A stretch of 64,000 nucleotides of DNA from DATASD01 sp035276765 (GTDB lineage Bacteria > Patescibacteriota > Saccharimonadia > Saccharimonadales > UBA4665): positions 744,001 through 808,000 of the forward strand of contig DATELH010000002.1 of NCBI GenBank assembly GCA_035276765.1. Direction: 5' to 3'. Position numbers and translations under genes: made by a program. The notes under the pieces were generated by a model that was not told where the DNA came from, searched no databases, and saw only the letters and a list, made by a program, of their open reading frames with translations. This document shows, one piece after another, positions 50,535 to 58,709 of this stretch (position 1 is the first letter of the stretch; each line of letters starts with the position of its first letter).

Positions 50535-51713
50535 ATGAGCGCCGAAAACGACATTGCTATTAAAGTCGAGCACGTTACCAAAGATTTTAAGCTGCCGCAC
50601 GACAAACAAACCTCGATCAAAGGCGCGCTGATCAGCTTCTTTCGCAACGGCCGCCAAGGTTTTGAAAAACAGCACGCACTCAAGGACGTATCGTTCGAGA
50701 TCAAAAAAGGCGAGTTTTTTGGGATTGTCGGGCGCAATGGCTCGGGCAAAAGCACGCTGCTTAAAATGCTTGCCGGCATTTATACGCCAACCAAAGGCAA
50801 CATCACCGTCAATGGCAAATTGACGCCGTTTATCGAGCTGGGCGTGGGCTTTAACCACGATCTTTCGGGCCGCGAAAATGTGTTCCTAAATGGCGCGCTG
50901 CTGGGCTTCAACCGCAAAGAAATGGAAGACATGTATGACGACATCGTGGAGTTTGCCGAGCTAGAACGTTTCATGGACCAAAAGCTCAAAAACTACAGTA
51001 GCGGCATGCAGGTGCGCCTGGCGTTTTCGATCGCCATCCGGGCGCAAAGCGACATGCTGCTGCTCGACGAAGTATTGGCGGTGGGCGACGCCGCCTTTCA
51101 GCAAAAATGTTTTGACTACTTCGAAGAACTCAAGCGCCAGCAAAAGACGGTGGTATTTGTGTCACACGACATGGGCGCTGTGCAGCGGTTTTGCAACCGC
51201 GCCGTGTACATCAAAAACGGCGACCTTTTGCATGATGGCACGCCAACGGAAGTCGCCGATATGTACACGCTCGACAACATGGAAAGCATGAAGGCCAACG
51301 AAGAAAAGCAAAAGAAAGACACCGGGCCGGAGCTGCCCAAGGATTTCAGCATTGTTACGAAAATCGACAGGCAGACCGACAAAGAACTGGTGCTCGACGT
51401 AACCTACAAATCCAAAACGACCAAAGACGACCCGATGTACGTGGCGTTTTCGCTGATCCGCGATGGCGCTTCAATCGCCGAACTCACCACGCCCCTCGAA
51501 CTGAAACTAACAGGCGACGGACGCGTAACCTACACGCTCGACCTAACGCTACTCAACAGCGGTAGTTACGAAATTCCAACCATCCTTTGTTTGCAGGCGA
51601 ACCGCAAACTCGTGGCCCTTGCCAAGCGCAAAAACCGGTTCGTCATAAAGGGCAACGACCCAATTCGTGGCGCCTCCATGTGGCTGGCCGACACCTGGAA
51701 ACAGGCAAAATAA
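50535..51713 (+). CDS. ABC exporter ATPase with glycan-binding-type C-terminal domain (Wzt-like)
   Basis: The 392-residue protein has the ABC core: Walker A GIVGRNGSGKSTLLKML near residues 62-78, Q-loop region FIELGVGFNHDLSGRENVFL, signature YSSGMQVRLAFSIA near 153-166 and Walker B MLLLDEVLAVGDAAF. From about residue 275 a beta-rich domain follows (DKELVLDVTYKSKTTKDDPM; VTYTLDLTLLNSGSYEIPTI), as in Wzt proteins whose C-terminal domain recognises the end of the exported chain. ATG 50535 follows the permease stop by one base; the frame can be extended upstream into the permease gene but without reason. Confidence 0.92.
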   Translation: MSAENDIAIKVEHVTKDFKLPHDKQTSIKGALISFFRNGRQGFEKQHALKDVSFEIKKGEFFGIVGRNGSGKSTLLKMLAGIYTPTKGNITVNGKLTPFIELGVGFNHDLSGRENVFLNGALLGFNRKEMEDMYDDIVEFAELERFMDQKLKNYSSGMQVRLAFSIAIRAQSDMLLLDEVLAVGDAAFQQKCFDYFEELKRQQKTVVFVSHDMGAVQRFCNRAVYIKNGDLLHDGTPTEVADMYTLDNMESMKANEEKQKKDTGPELPKDFSIVTKIDRQTDKELVLDVTYKSKTTKDDPMYVAFSLIRDGASIAELTTPLELKLTGDGRVTYTLDLTLLNSGSYEIPTILCLQANRKLVALAKRKNRFVIKGNDPIRGASMWLADTWKQAK

Positions 51714-51728
51714 CTTCGGTCGCTGCTG

Positions 51729-52493
51729 CTAATATTCGGTGATCTTGTAACCGGCCGTGTCACTGTGGTGCCAGATTGCCTTAAAGCCTTTGTCGAGCTT
51801 CATTTTGGTGTAGGGGTGGTTGCGGTCGAAATATAAGTCCCAGGTGAGGTGATATGCTTTTGCGTGCTTGGTGCGCGCCCATTTTTTGTGGAGTACCTCG
51901 GCTGCGTAGCGATGAAGCGCGCCATCGACAAACTGGAGGTTGTGTTCGTCCTTCCATACGACGAAGTCCAGTAGTTCTTGGCCGCGCAACAAGAGCAAGT
52001 GCGCGCCGGTGTTTACTTCGAAATAATCGCGATGCTCGGCGATGTCCTCTGGAATCCAGCCGCCAGCTTCGGGAAATGTTTCGAGCGGCAAGTTTTGCTT
52101 GTCGAGGGTTGTGCCGATGGCAAACACGTCGTCGTGCTTTTTGATAACTCTCATTTCTTCTTTGAGCCAATCATCGTTCGTAACTACAACGTCGCCGTCT
52201 GTAACGACCACGTAGGGGTTTTTACGAACAGCCTCGGCCTCGTTTTTAATGGCGGCGGTAAATACCGCACTGGTGATGTTTTTGTCGAACAGGTAGTGGC
52301 GTTTTATGCCGCCGGTGGCACCCAGCGCGTCGACTATTTTTTTGATTTCCGGCGTGTTGTCGCTCGGGTTTTCGAGGGCAATTACATCGAGCCGGTCTTT
52401 GTAGGTAGCTAAGAATTCGAGCGTCTTTTTGATGATGGCAACTTGGTCAAAAATCAGTACAAAACAAGGAATTTTTTTCTTTTCAAATAGCAT
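51729..52493 (-). CDS. GT-A fold glycosyltransferase of uncertain substrate
   Basis: The 254-residue protein reads as a family 2-like enzyme: CFVLIFDQVAIIKKTLEFLA in the first strand, DVIALENPSDNTPEI, and VVVTDGDVVVTNDDWLKEEM with the DGD motif at residues 99-101. The C-terminal half (LPLETFPEAGGWIPED; GAHLLLLRGQELLDF; KHAKAYHLTWDLYFDRNHPY) resembles sugar-acceptor regions. No membrane helix is seen. It is transcribed alone on the minus strand. Confidence 0.75.
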   Translation of the reverse strand: MLFEKKKIPCFVLIFDQVAIIKKTLEFLATYKDRLDVIALENPSDNTPEIKKIVDALGATGGIKRHYLFDKNITSAVFTAAIKNEAEAVRKNPYVVVTDGDVVVTNDDWLKEEMRVIKKHDDVFAIGTTLDKQNLPLETFPEAGGWIPEDIAEHRDYFEVNTGAHLLLLRGQELLDFVVWKDEHNLQFVDGALHRYAAEVLHKKWARTKHAKAYHLTWDLYFDRNHPYTKMKLDKGFKAIWHHSDTAGYKITEY

Positions 52494-52516
52494 GTCCCAA
52501 TTATAGCGTTTTGGCT

Positions 52517-52522
52517 TATAAT
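52517..52522 (+). promoter_or_regulatory. -10 box of the DegT aminotransferase gene
   Basis: TATAAT is followed by a leader of about 62 nt that carries GAGAGGG as ribosome binding site before ATG 52592. Confidence 0.6.
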
Positions 52523-52591
52523 ATCCAGTAGTATAGGTAGGTGGGCGTCGGGCGAGAAATCGCTCCCTGCATTATTTATAAGAGAGGGAAT

Positions 52592-53701
52592 ATGCCAAAA
52601 GAAAAAATCTGGGTCACCAAGACGTTTTTGCCACCCATCGAGGAATACGAAGCGTACCTGCGCCAAATTTGGGACAGTCATTTTTTAACCAACCAAGGCC
52701 CGCTGCTTCGGAAGTTCGAAGACCAAATGAAGGAATATTTGGGAGTTAAAGACTTTCATTTTGTTTCCAACGGCACCACGGCACTGCAACTGGCGCTCAA
52801 CGCACTCGATATAACAGAGGGCGAAGTAATTACCACGCCGTTTTCGTACGTGGCCAGCACTGGCGCCATTTTGTGGGAGCGCTGCGAGCCGGTTTTTGTG
52901 GACATCAACCCGGAAACTTTTGTTATTGACGCTGATAAAATCGAAGCCGCCATCACCGAACGAACGCGCGCCATTTTAGCCGTGCACGTGTTTGGCATAC
53001 CATGTGATACGGAAAAAATTGCCCAAATCGCCAAGAAGCACAATTTAAAGGTTATTTACGACGGCGCCCACGCGTTTGGAGCGCTATACAAGGGCAAGTC
53101 GCTGCTCGATTACGGCGATATTTCGGTGTGCAGCTTCCATGCCACCAAATTGTTCCACACCATTGAAGGTGGCTGTTTAATCGCTCGCGACAAAACAATA
53201 AGTGACCGGATTGAGCTTAAAAAACGGTTCGGCCACAATCACGACGAGCACTACATGCTCGGTATTAATGGCAAGGCGTCGGAATTCCAGGCGGCAATGG
53301 GTTTGGTGAACCTAAAATACGTTGATCAAAACATCAAAAAACGCAAAGCGATCTGTGAACAATACGACCACTTGCTGGATAGCAAATTTCAAACGATCAA
53401 ACGGCAGCCCGACGTTGTGTACAATTACGCATATTATCCGGTGGTTATGAAAAGCGAAGCGGCGCTGCTGCGCGTTATGAAAGCGCTCGAAAAACTCGAC
53501 ATTTACCCACGCCGCTATTTTTATCCGTCGCTCAATACAGTGCCCTACCTGAAGCGCCGACAAAGCGCGCCGATATCCGAAGACATTTCCCGTCGCATTA
53601 TGTGCCTGCCGCTCTATCCTGAGCTTCCCGAAGCAGTTATTACTAAAATTTGTGAGGTGCTACACAGTGAAAAATCCACTCAAGAAAAAACCAGCCACTG
53701 A
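52592..53701 (+). CDS. DegT/DnrJ/EryC1/StrS family sugar aminotransferase
   Basis: The 369-residue PLP enzyme transfers an amino group to a keto-sugar nucleotide. The start KTFLPPIEEYEAYLRQIWDS, the FVSNGTTALQLALNAL phosphate-binding motif, DVNPETF-type IDGA stretch and the SFHATKLFHTIEGG block with the PLP-binding Lys (about residue 185) are conserved. The C-terminal YPRRYFYPSLNTVPYLKRR contacts the sugar nucleotide in related enzymes. I start at ATG 52592 behind the ribosome binding site; the frame runs further upstream to 52541 without support. Confidence 0.93.
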   Translation: MPKEKIWVTKTFLPPIEEYEAYLRQIWDSHFLTNQGPLLRKFEDQMKEYLGVKDFHFVSNGTTALQLALNALDITEGEVITTPFSYVASTGAILWERCEPVFVDINPETFVIDADKIEAAITERTRAILAVHVFGIPCDTEKIAQIAKKHNLKVIYDGAHAFGALYKGKSLLDYGDISVCSFHATKLFHTIEGGCLIARDKTISDRIELKKRFGHNHDEHYMLGINGKASEFQAAMGLVNLKYVDQNIKKRKAICEQYDHLLDSKFQTIKRQPDVVYNYAYYPVVMKSEAALLRVMKALEKLDIYPRRYFYPSLNTVPYLKRRQSAPISEDISRRIMCLPLYPELPEAVITKICEVLHSEKSTQEKTSH

Positions 53702-54293
53702 TACCGCCGGCGCAAAGGCGCTCGTAAAAAAAGTAAAAGGGTCGATTAAGCTCAATGTTGGCTGCGGGACAGACTACAAAAAAGGTTGGATTAACATCGA
53801 CAACAACAGCGATGAAAACATCGAAAGCGACAGGCTCGACCTGGACTGGGATATGCGTAACCCCCTCCCGTTCGACGACAATAGCGTGGACTTTATTTTT
53901 AACGAGCACTTCTTTGAACACTTAACACCGGATGAAGCGCGGGTGGCCATGACCGACCTCATGCGCGTGCTCAAACCCGGCGGCGTGATGCGCATTGCCA
54001 TGCCTGACCTCGAGAGCGTGGTAGATCACTACCTGCATGTGCCGCTCGACCAAGACCCGGTAATCAAAAAGTTCAACATAGATTTTGTAAAAACCCGGGC
54101 AGAATGGATGAATATGTCGTTCCGCTGGTGGGGCCATATGTGGCTATACGACTGGGAAGAACTGGTGCGCCGCTTGCACGAGGTTGGTTACGACAATGTG
54201 GTTCGCTGCAAGCTGCGCGAAAGCAAGCGCCCCGAACTTCGAAACCTCGAAGTCCGCGACGGTTCGATCCTGATCGCCGAAGTTACAAAATAG
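53667..54293 (+). CDS. SAM-dependent methyltransferase
   Basis: The 208-residue class I methyltransferase has the SAM-binding motif I as KLNVGCGTDYKKGWINID, FNEHFFEHLTPDEAR, and VLKPGGVMRIAMPD. The N-terminal 30 residues are Lys-rich. The GTG start at 53667 has GAGG 8 nt upstream, inside the aminotransferase gene, which it overlaps by 35 bp. The pairing suggests that the aminated sugar or nearby glycan is methylated. Its end overlaps the convergent phosphoesterase by 11 bp. Confidence 0.85.
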   Translation: MKNPLKKKPATDTAGAKALVKKVKGSIKLNVGCGTDYKKGWINIDNNSDENIESDRLDLDWDMRNPLPFDDNSVDFIFNEHFFEHLTPDEARVAMTDLMRVLKPGGVMRIAMPDLESVVDHYLHVPLDQDPVIKKFNIDFVKTRAEWMNMSFRWWGHMWLYDWEELVRRLHEVGYDNVVRCKLRESKRPELRNLEVRDGSILIAEVTK

Positions 54294-54972
54294 TTGCCGG
54301 CTTGGATGGTGGCACAGGCTGGCCAGTGTAACGGGCTTTGCCTTCGTAGTATTCGAGACAAGGTTCCGGATAGCCTTGCTTGTGCATTTCGTCGAGCACG
54401 ATTTGCGGGTCGTAGGTGAGGGCGCGGAGCTCAAACTGGGCGTCTTCCGCTTTTTCGCCCGGTGTAAAAATAAGGTAGTTGATAATGTTCAGGTATTTGC
54501 GGTTCTGGCCGATACTACCGGTGTTGTAGAGCCGAAATGGCGGCTGCTCCAACCAGAACTGGTGGTGTGAGTGGCCGATGACGTAATTATTGTCGAGTGT
54601 GACGTCGCTGTCGGGATAAATATTGCGGTTTTCGATGGTATGGCGAAAAACAAAACCGCCCAGCTCGTAGGTTTCGGGCAAATTTTTGATCTGCTCCATC
54701 CGGTCAAATTTTGGCAAGCACACGGCAAAAAAGGCATTGGCTACTTTGTTGTCGCCGGTGTGGCTGCCTTTTAGAAAATCTTCTTCGTGATTGCCGCGAA
54801 TGTATGTGACATTTGGCAGGCCAAGCACGCGGTCCACGCACTCGTTGCTCCACGGCCCGTAATCGACGGTGTCACCCAAACAGATGTAGCCGTCGACTTG
54901 TCCGGCGTCTTTCAGGGCAAGCTCAAGCGCGGGCAAGTTGCCATGTACGTCACTAAAAACCATGTACTTCAT
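54283..54972 (-). CDS. Calcineurin-like metallophosphoesterase
   Basis: The 229-residue protein has all metal motifs of the family: MVFSDVHGNLPALELAL (D-x-H), CLGDTVDYGPWSNECVD, YIRGNHEED, and IGHSHHQFWLEQ. It hydrolyses a phosphate mono- or diester in the cytoplasm. Its ATG overlaps the stop of the SDR gene (ATGA), so it is the last gene of the operon starting at 57464. A GGAGG site lies upstream within the SDR gene. Confidence 0.88.
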   Translation of the reverse strand: MKYMVFSDVHGNLPALELALKDAGQVDGYICLGDTVDYGPWSNECVDRVLGLPNVTYIRGNHEEDFLKGSHTGDNKVANAFFAVCLPKFDRMEQIKNLPETYELGGFVFRHTIENRNIYPDSDVTLDNNYVIGHSHHQFWLEQPPFRLYNTGSIGQNRKYLNIINYLIFTPGEKAEDAQFELRALTYDPQIVLDEMHKQGYPEPCLEYYEGKARYTGQPVPPSKPATIL

Positions 54973-55763
54973 TTTGAAAAACCTCCCAGGTATTGTTTAA
55001 TTTCTGCTTCGAGCGAAAAGTCAATGCGGCCCAGCTCGTCGATGTCTTTGGTGCTAAAGTTTGCAAGTACAGGCACGCCTGAGCCGTCGATGGTTTTGTC
55101 TTCGATGACGAGCTCGGGCACTTGCTGCTTCAAAAGTTTTGCCACATAGGCGAAGCTCGTCGGTTCTGGCGCGGCCAGCGTGTATGTGCGTTGGGCTTTG
55201 CTTTGCTGGCTAGTAATTTTTTGAACGTACTGTACAGCCACTTCGATGGGCAAAAAGTTACGCAGCGCCTCCCCTTTGTTATAGGTGGTGATCCGTCCGG
55301 CTTCAGCGGCGTCGGCAATCAGTTTCGAAAGCCCGTCTTTGGCTGGATCTTTGAAAAACAGCGTCGAAAATCGCACGCAGCTCACGTGTTTCAGCTCACT
55401 TTTAAGCGCATAAGTTTCAGCTAGATATTTGGAGTATGCATAGGGGGTCATGGCCAATACGTTGCCGTATTTTTGGTCGTCGCCTGGGTCAAGAACACTC
55501 ATGCTGCTCAACACGATAAGATGCGCCGACGGGTTCAGCTCCTGCAATTTCAATACAATAAACCGGGTAAAATCGAAGTTGCGGGCCACAAGCATTTCGG
55601 TGTCATTGCTGGCAATCGTCGCCGCGTTGTGGATGATGGTCGTGGCTTTGCTGAGTTTTTCCAAAAAACCGGCTTCACCGAGCTCGCGGATAGAAGCAAC
55701 CTCGGCGGCAAACTGGTCGAGGTAACTTTGTGCGAATGAGCCGCCGCCGGTTAGTATGGTCAT
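54969..55763 (-). CDS. Extended SDR family NAD(P)-dependent epimerase/reductase
   Basis: The 264-residue protein has a Rossmann N-terminus (MTILTGGGSFAQSYL, with a degenerate GxxGxxG), TIIHNAATIASND, VLSSMSVLDPGDDQ and the catalytic YAYSKYLAETYALK. The C-terminal part ends in a short helix. This fits sugar-nucleotide epimerases/dehydratases or reductases. The start overlaps the ATP-grasp stop by ATGA and the end overlaps the phosphoesterase by ATGA, so the three products are made together. Confidence 0.85.
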   Translation of the reverse strand: MTILTGGGSFAQSYLDQFAAEVASIRELGEAGFLEKLSKATTIIHNAATIASNDTEMLVARNFDFTRFIVLKLQELNPSAHLIVLSSMSVLDPGDDQKYGNVLAMTPYAYSKYLAETYALKSELKHVSCVRFSTLFFKDPAKDGLSKLIADAAEAGRITTYNKGEALRNFLPIEVAVQYVQKITSQQSKAQRTYTLAAPEPTSFAYVAKLLKQQVPELVIEDKTIDGSGVPVLANFSTKDIDELGRIDFSLEAEIKQYLGGFSK

Positions 55764-56776
55764 AGTTTGCCGGGATTTTCTTGGGTTAGCTTACCGTTTG
55801 CTTTCATGGTTTCGATAAGATCATTTTCGACCACGAGTTCTTTCCAGTAGCGCAAGATACTTTGTTCTTTGATGGTGAATTCCGGTGTTTTGCCTTGCAG
55901 GATAAAGTCGGCGATCATTTTGGGCTCGTTGAAGCCGCAAAGCGCCCGGGCGCCGGTGGTGCCGGAGCAGCGGGCGTTGATCTCGAACACGTACACCTTG
56001 CCGTCCTTGACGCGTAGTTGCACATTGCAAGGGCCAAACGGCTTGATGGCTTCAGCGATTTTTTTAACCTCGTTCTCGATGAGTTCGTCGCGGACGGAGA
56101 AACACTTGTAGGTGTCGCCGTCGCGCAAAATGCGACGCATCACGATCACGCCGTAACAGGTGCCGTCAAAGTTGACCGAGCCACAAGTATATTCATCGCC
56201 CTCGATGTATTCCTGCGCCACATAATTGCTGAGGTCGAGTCCGCGAGTCAACAAGCCCTCGAGCTGTTCCTCGCTCTTCACAACGTAGAGGTTTTGCGAG
56301 CGGGCGCCGCCTTCGCGTTCCTTGAGCACAAACGGGTAGGCGAGCGGAATGTTGTGCGGGTCGGTCTCGGCCATGTTGTAGGTTTTGGGCACGTTAAAAC
56401 CGTGCTGCACCAAAATGTCGTAGGTGAGCTGTTTGTTGTCGCTCAGCTCCACGACATCCGGCGAGCTCACAACCAGCGTAACACCGGCAGCCTTAAAACG
56501 GTCGCGATGTTGCGTGAGAATAGGAAGCTCGGCATCCAAGCCGGGAAAGTAGAGTTTTACATTTTCTTGCTGGCAGATTTCTAGGATCCGGTCGACAAGT
56601 TCCGGACTGTTGGCGTAGGGAATGAGATACGAAGTGTTGGTGGTATACAACCCGGCACCCAACGGCTCACCGTCAAGAGCAACAACATCGTAATCGGTTT
56701 CGGCCAAGGCCTTTAAAACGCTTTGCCCTGCGCCGCCGCCGGTACCGGAAACCGCTATACGAATACCATTGCTCAT
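55760..56776 (-). CDS. ATP-grasp ligase (carbamoyl-phosphate-synthase-large-like)
   Basis: The 338-residue protein has an N-terminal pre-ATP-grasp Rossmann domain (IRIAVSGTGGGAGQSVLKAL; LYFPGLDAELPIL), the ATP-grasp central part (YPFVLKEREGGARSQNLYVV; YVAQEYIEGDEYTCGSVNFD) and the Mg-binding C-terminus (VYVFEINARCSGTTGARALC). ATP-grasp ligases activate a carboxylate as acyl phosphate and attach an amine or similar nucleophile. The gene heads a tight set with an SDR and a phosphoesterase in the surface glycan region, which suggests modification of a sugar or amino acid. Its ribosome binding site AGGGGGAAA can be hidden by an upstream stem. Confidence 0.88.
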   Translation of the reverse strand: MSNGIRIAVSGTGGGAGQSVLKALAETDYDVVALDGEPLGAGLYTTNTSYLIPYANSPELVDRILEICQQENVKLYFPGLDAELPILTQHRDRFKAAGVTLVVSSPDVVELSDNKQLTYDILVQHGFNVPKTYNMAETDPHNIPLAYPFVLKEREGGARSQNLYVVKSEEQLEGLLTRGLDLSNYVAQEYIEGDEYTCGSVNFDGTCYGVIVMRRILRDGDTYKCFSVRDELIENEVKKIAEAIKPFGPCNVQLRVKDGKVYVFEINARCSGTTGARALCGFNEPKMIADFILQGKTPEFTIKEQSILRYWKELVVENDLIETMKANGKLTQENPGKL

Positions 56777-56844
56777 TGTTTCCCCCTATAAATTACTTCT
56801 CCAGCATAACGTACGTGAGGGGGAAAGCCAAGTTCTTGAGCCAT
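56773..56844 (-). CDS. Tiny coupled ORF of 23 residues before the ATP-grasp gene
   Basis: A 23-codon frame starts at ATG 56844, which shares bases with the TAA stop of the Nudix-like gene (TAATG), and ends in TGA that overlaps the ATP-grasp start (ATGA). The product begins MAQELGFPPHVRYAGEVIY. I do not recognise the peptide. The exact wedging by stop/start overlaps on both sides, together with the RBS-hiding stem within it, suggests a translational coupling or attenuator peptide rather than chance. It could also be a remnant of a longer C-terminus reached by frameshift. Confidence 0.55.
   Translation of the reverse strand: MAQELGFPPHVRYAGEVIYRGKQ
56779..56826 (-). promoter_or_regulatory. RBS-sequestering hairpin before the ATP-grasp gene
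   Basis: On the minus-strand mRNA, TTTCCCCCT (56826-56818 complement) pairs perfectly over 9 bp with AGGGGGAAA (56787-56779 complement), which is the ribosome binding site two bases before ATG 56776. The loop is 30 nt. The stem lies inside the 23-codon ORF, so ribosomes reading that ORF would open it. Confidence 0.65.
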
Positions 56845-57464
56845 TAGCTTAAGAGGCCATACTTGTAAGCGTTGGTGCGAATTCGGGCGATAGCAACGTC
56901 GTGGGTTTCAAGGAGTTGTTGTCTGTTTGGCTCGGTGAGCATTTCACCGACTCTGTAGAAGCCGCCAGCTTTTGGCGTACCATCTACGCGCGCAATTAAG
57001 CGAGGGGTAATCTCTGGACCGCGAGCGCCAAGCCGCTCAACAGCTGCATACTGGATAGGTTCGTTTATAAGTGTCAGACCGCCCTCGGTCTCCTCTAAAA
57101 CGCGCTCGACAATTGGCGTATAGTCTTCTTCGTCCTTTGCCTTTTCGATGTCTTCATAAAGAACACCGCGACCAATGATGTGTAGCTTACCTGCCCATTT
57201 CGTAATGGGGTCGTCTTCCCGACGATGAAGCATGTAGACTTCGGCATCACCTTCTATCTCGGAAGGTTTGACCAGGCCGAGTTCCACCGTAGCTGTAGGC
57301 ATACCCTTTGCCCAGCCATGATATATTTCGGCTGGCATCATTCTGCGTTCGTGGTCTGGATCTATAATTTCGGCCGACAGTTGGCTAAGAGTTTGGGCGG
57401 TGATTGCAATGCGTTGTTCGAGTGTTAGCTCGGGGATTTCTAGGGGCGTGTTGGGATTGGCCAT
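56844..57464 (-). CDS. Nudix-like hydrolase with degenerate Nudix box
   Basis: The 206-residue protein has a stretch KWAGKLHIIGRGVLYEDIEK followed by VERVLEETEGGLTL. In Nudix hydrolases the box is Gx5Ex7REUxEExGU, often preceded by GKLHIPGG. Here the second Gly of the GG is Arg, an insertion of several acidic residues (KDEEDYTP) separates the halves, and RE is ER, so catalysis may be altered. The rest is acidic and soluble. It is the first gene of the operon with the tiny ORF and the ATP-grasp gene. I start at ATG 57464; an in-frame TTG at 57476 is the alternative. Confidence 0.55.
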   Translation of the reverse strand: MANPNTPLEIPELTLEQRIAITAQTLSQLSAEIIDPDHERRMMPAEIYHGWAKGMPTATVELGLVKPSEIEGDAEVYMLHRREDDPITKWAGKLHIIGRGVLYEDIEKAKDEEDYTPIVERVLEETEGGLTLINEPIQYAAVERLGARGPEITPRLIARVDGTPKAGGFYRVGEMLTEPNRQQLLETHDVAIARIRTNAYKYGLLS

Positions 57465-57599
57465 ACGATCTCGCAATTAAAGCATTAGTATAAACAAAAA
57501 TAGCTTTTTTGTCAATGGTCCACCCCAAGGAAAATAGTATATAATAGCCTTAAGATTACAGCGGTGCCGAGATAGCGACACTTATAAGGAGAGACAGGC

Positions 57600-58709
57600 G
57601 TGAAAAGTACACCAAAAGTAAGCGTCGTAACGGTTTGTTACAACCAAGAAAAGTATATAGAAGCAGCGCTCAAAAGCTTTGTGATGCAAAAAACAGATTT
57701 TCCGTTCGAGGTGATAGTCTCTGATGACTGCTCGACCGACAAAACGCCGCAAATTATCAAGCGCTACGCCGAGAAATACCCAGACATTATCAAGCCGGTT
57801 TTGCGCAAAAAAAACCTTGGCGTGGTTAAGAACAACATCGAAGCCATTAAGGCGACCACCGGCACATATGTAGCGCTTTGCGAGGGCGACGATTTTTGGA
57901 CCGACCCTGAAAAGCTGCAGCGCCAAGCCGACTTTCTCGATACCCACTCTGATTACGCGGTGTGCTTCCACCCGGTACGCGTGTTTTTTGAAGGCGATGT
58001 CCAGCCGGAGTCCATTTATCCCACTGGCGCCGACCGCCCAGCCAGTTTTACGACCAAAAGCTTGCTACAGCGCAACTTCATCCAAACTAATTCGGTGATG
58101 TACCGCCGGCCGAAATCGTACGACAACCTTCCGAGCGACGTCTTGCCGCTGGACTGGTACTTGCACTTGTATCACGCCAAGTTTGGCAAAATCGGCTTTA
58201 TCGACCGCGTCATGGGCGCCTACCGCCGCCACCCCGGCGGTTTGTGGTGGGATTCGTACGCCGGCATTCACAAAATCTGGAAAAAGTACGGCGCCGCACA
58301 TCTGTCGTTGTACATTGCCATTCTGAACCTTTACGGCGACAACCCTGCCTATGCCAAAATTATTAGGGGACACATTATTAACTTGCTTGACAGTTTGCGC
58401 CATGTAGACGAAAAATACCAGGAGCGGCTGCTCAAAAAAGCCATTGCCGCTTTCCCTGGCAGCGGCGAGCTGTATATCCACCACCTGCTTGGGCAGATTA
58501 ACGGTTTGGACCAGCACGCCCAAGAGCAAGCCAAAATTATACAACACTATGTTGACCTCAGCGAGCGGCTCACCGAAGAGCGCAAGCACCAGGAGCAACG
58601 GATTGTGCGGCTCACCGAGGAAAATCGTCAACTTAACGCTAAATTGTTGATAAGATTAGAGGGTGCTGTCAGGCGACAGGCTAACCGCTTAAAAAGGAAT
58701 CACACGTGA
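57600..58709 (+). CDS. Glycosyltransferase family 2 with C-terminal coiled coil
   Basis: The 369-residue protein has a GT-A domain: VSVVTVCYNQEKYIEAALKS, VIVSDDCSTDKTPQIIKRYA, LCEGDDFWTDPEKLQRQADF with the EGDD catalytic-site motif. From about residue 305 a charged helix of 45 residues (LSERLTEERKHQEQRIVRLT and on) ends the protein. A TATAAT box lies about 60 nt upstream and AAGGAGAGA precedes the GTG start. Its TGA stop overlaps the next start (GTGA), which also proves TGA is a stop codon here. Confidence 0.9.
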   Translation: MKSTPKVSVVTVCYNQEKYIEAALKSFVMQKTDFPFEVIVSDDCSTDKTPQIIKRYAEKYPDIIKPVLRKKNLGVVKNNIEAIKATTGTYVALCEGDDFWTDPEKLQRQADFLDTHSDYAVCFHPVRVFFEGDVQPESIYPTGADRPASFTTKSLLQRNFIQTNSVMYRRPKSYDNLPSDVLPLDWYLHLYHAKFGKIGFIDRVMGAYRRHPGGLWWDSYAGIHKIWKKYGAAHLSLYIAILNLYGDNPAYAKIIRGHIINLLDSLRHVDEKYQERLLKKAIAAFPGSGELYIHHLLGQINGLDQHAQEQAKIIQHYVDLSERLTEERKHQEQRIVRLTEENRQLNAKLLIRLEGAVRRQANRLKRNHT

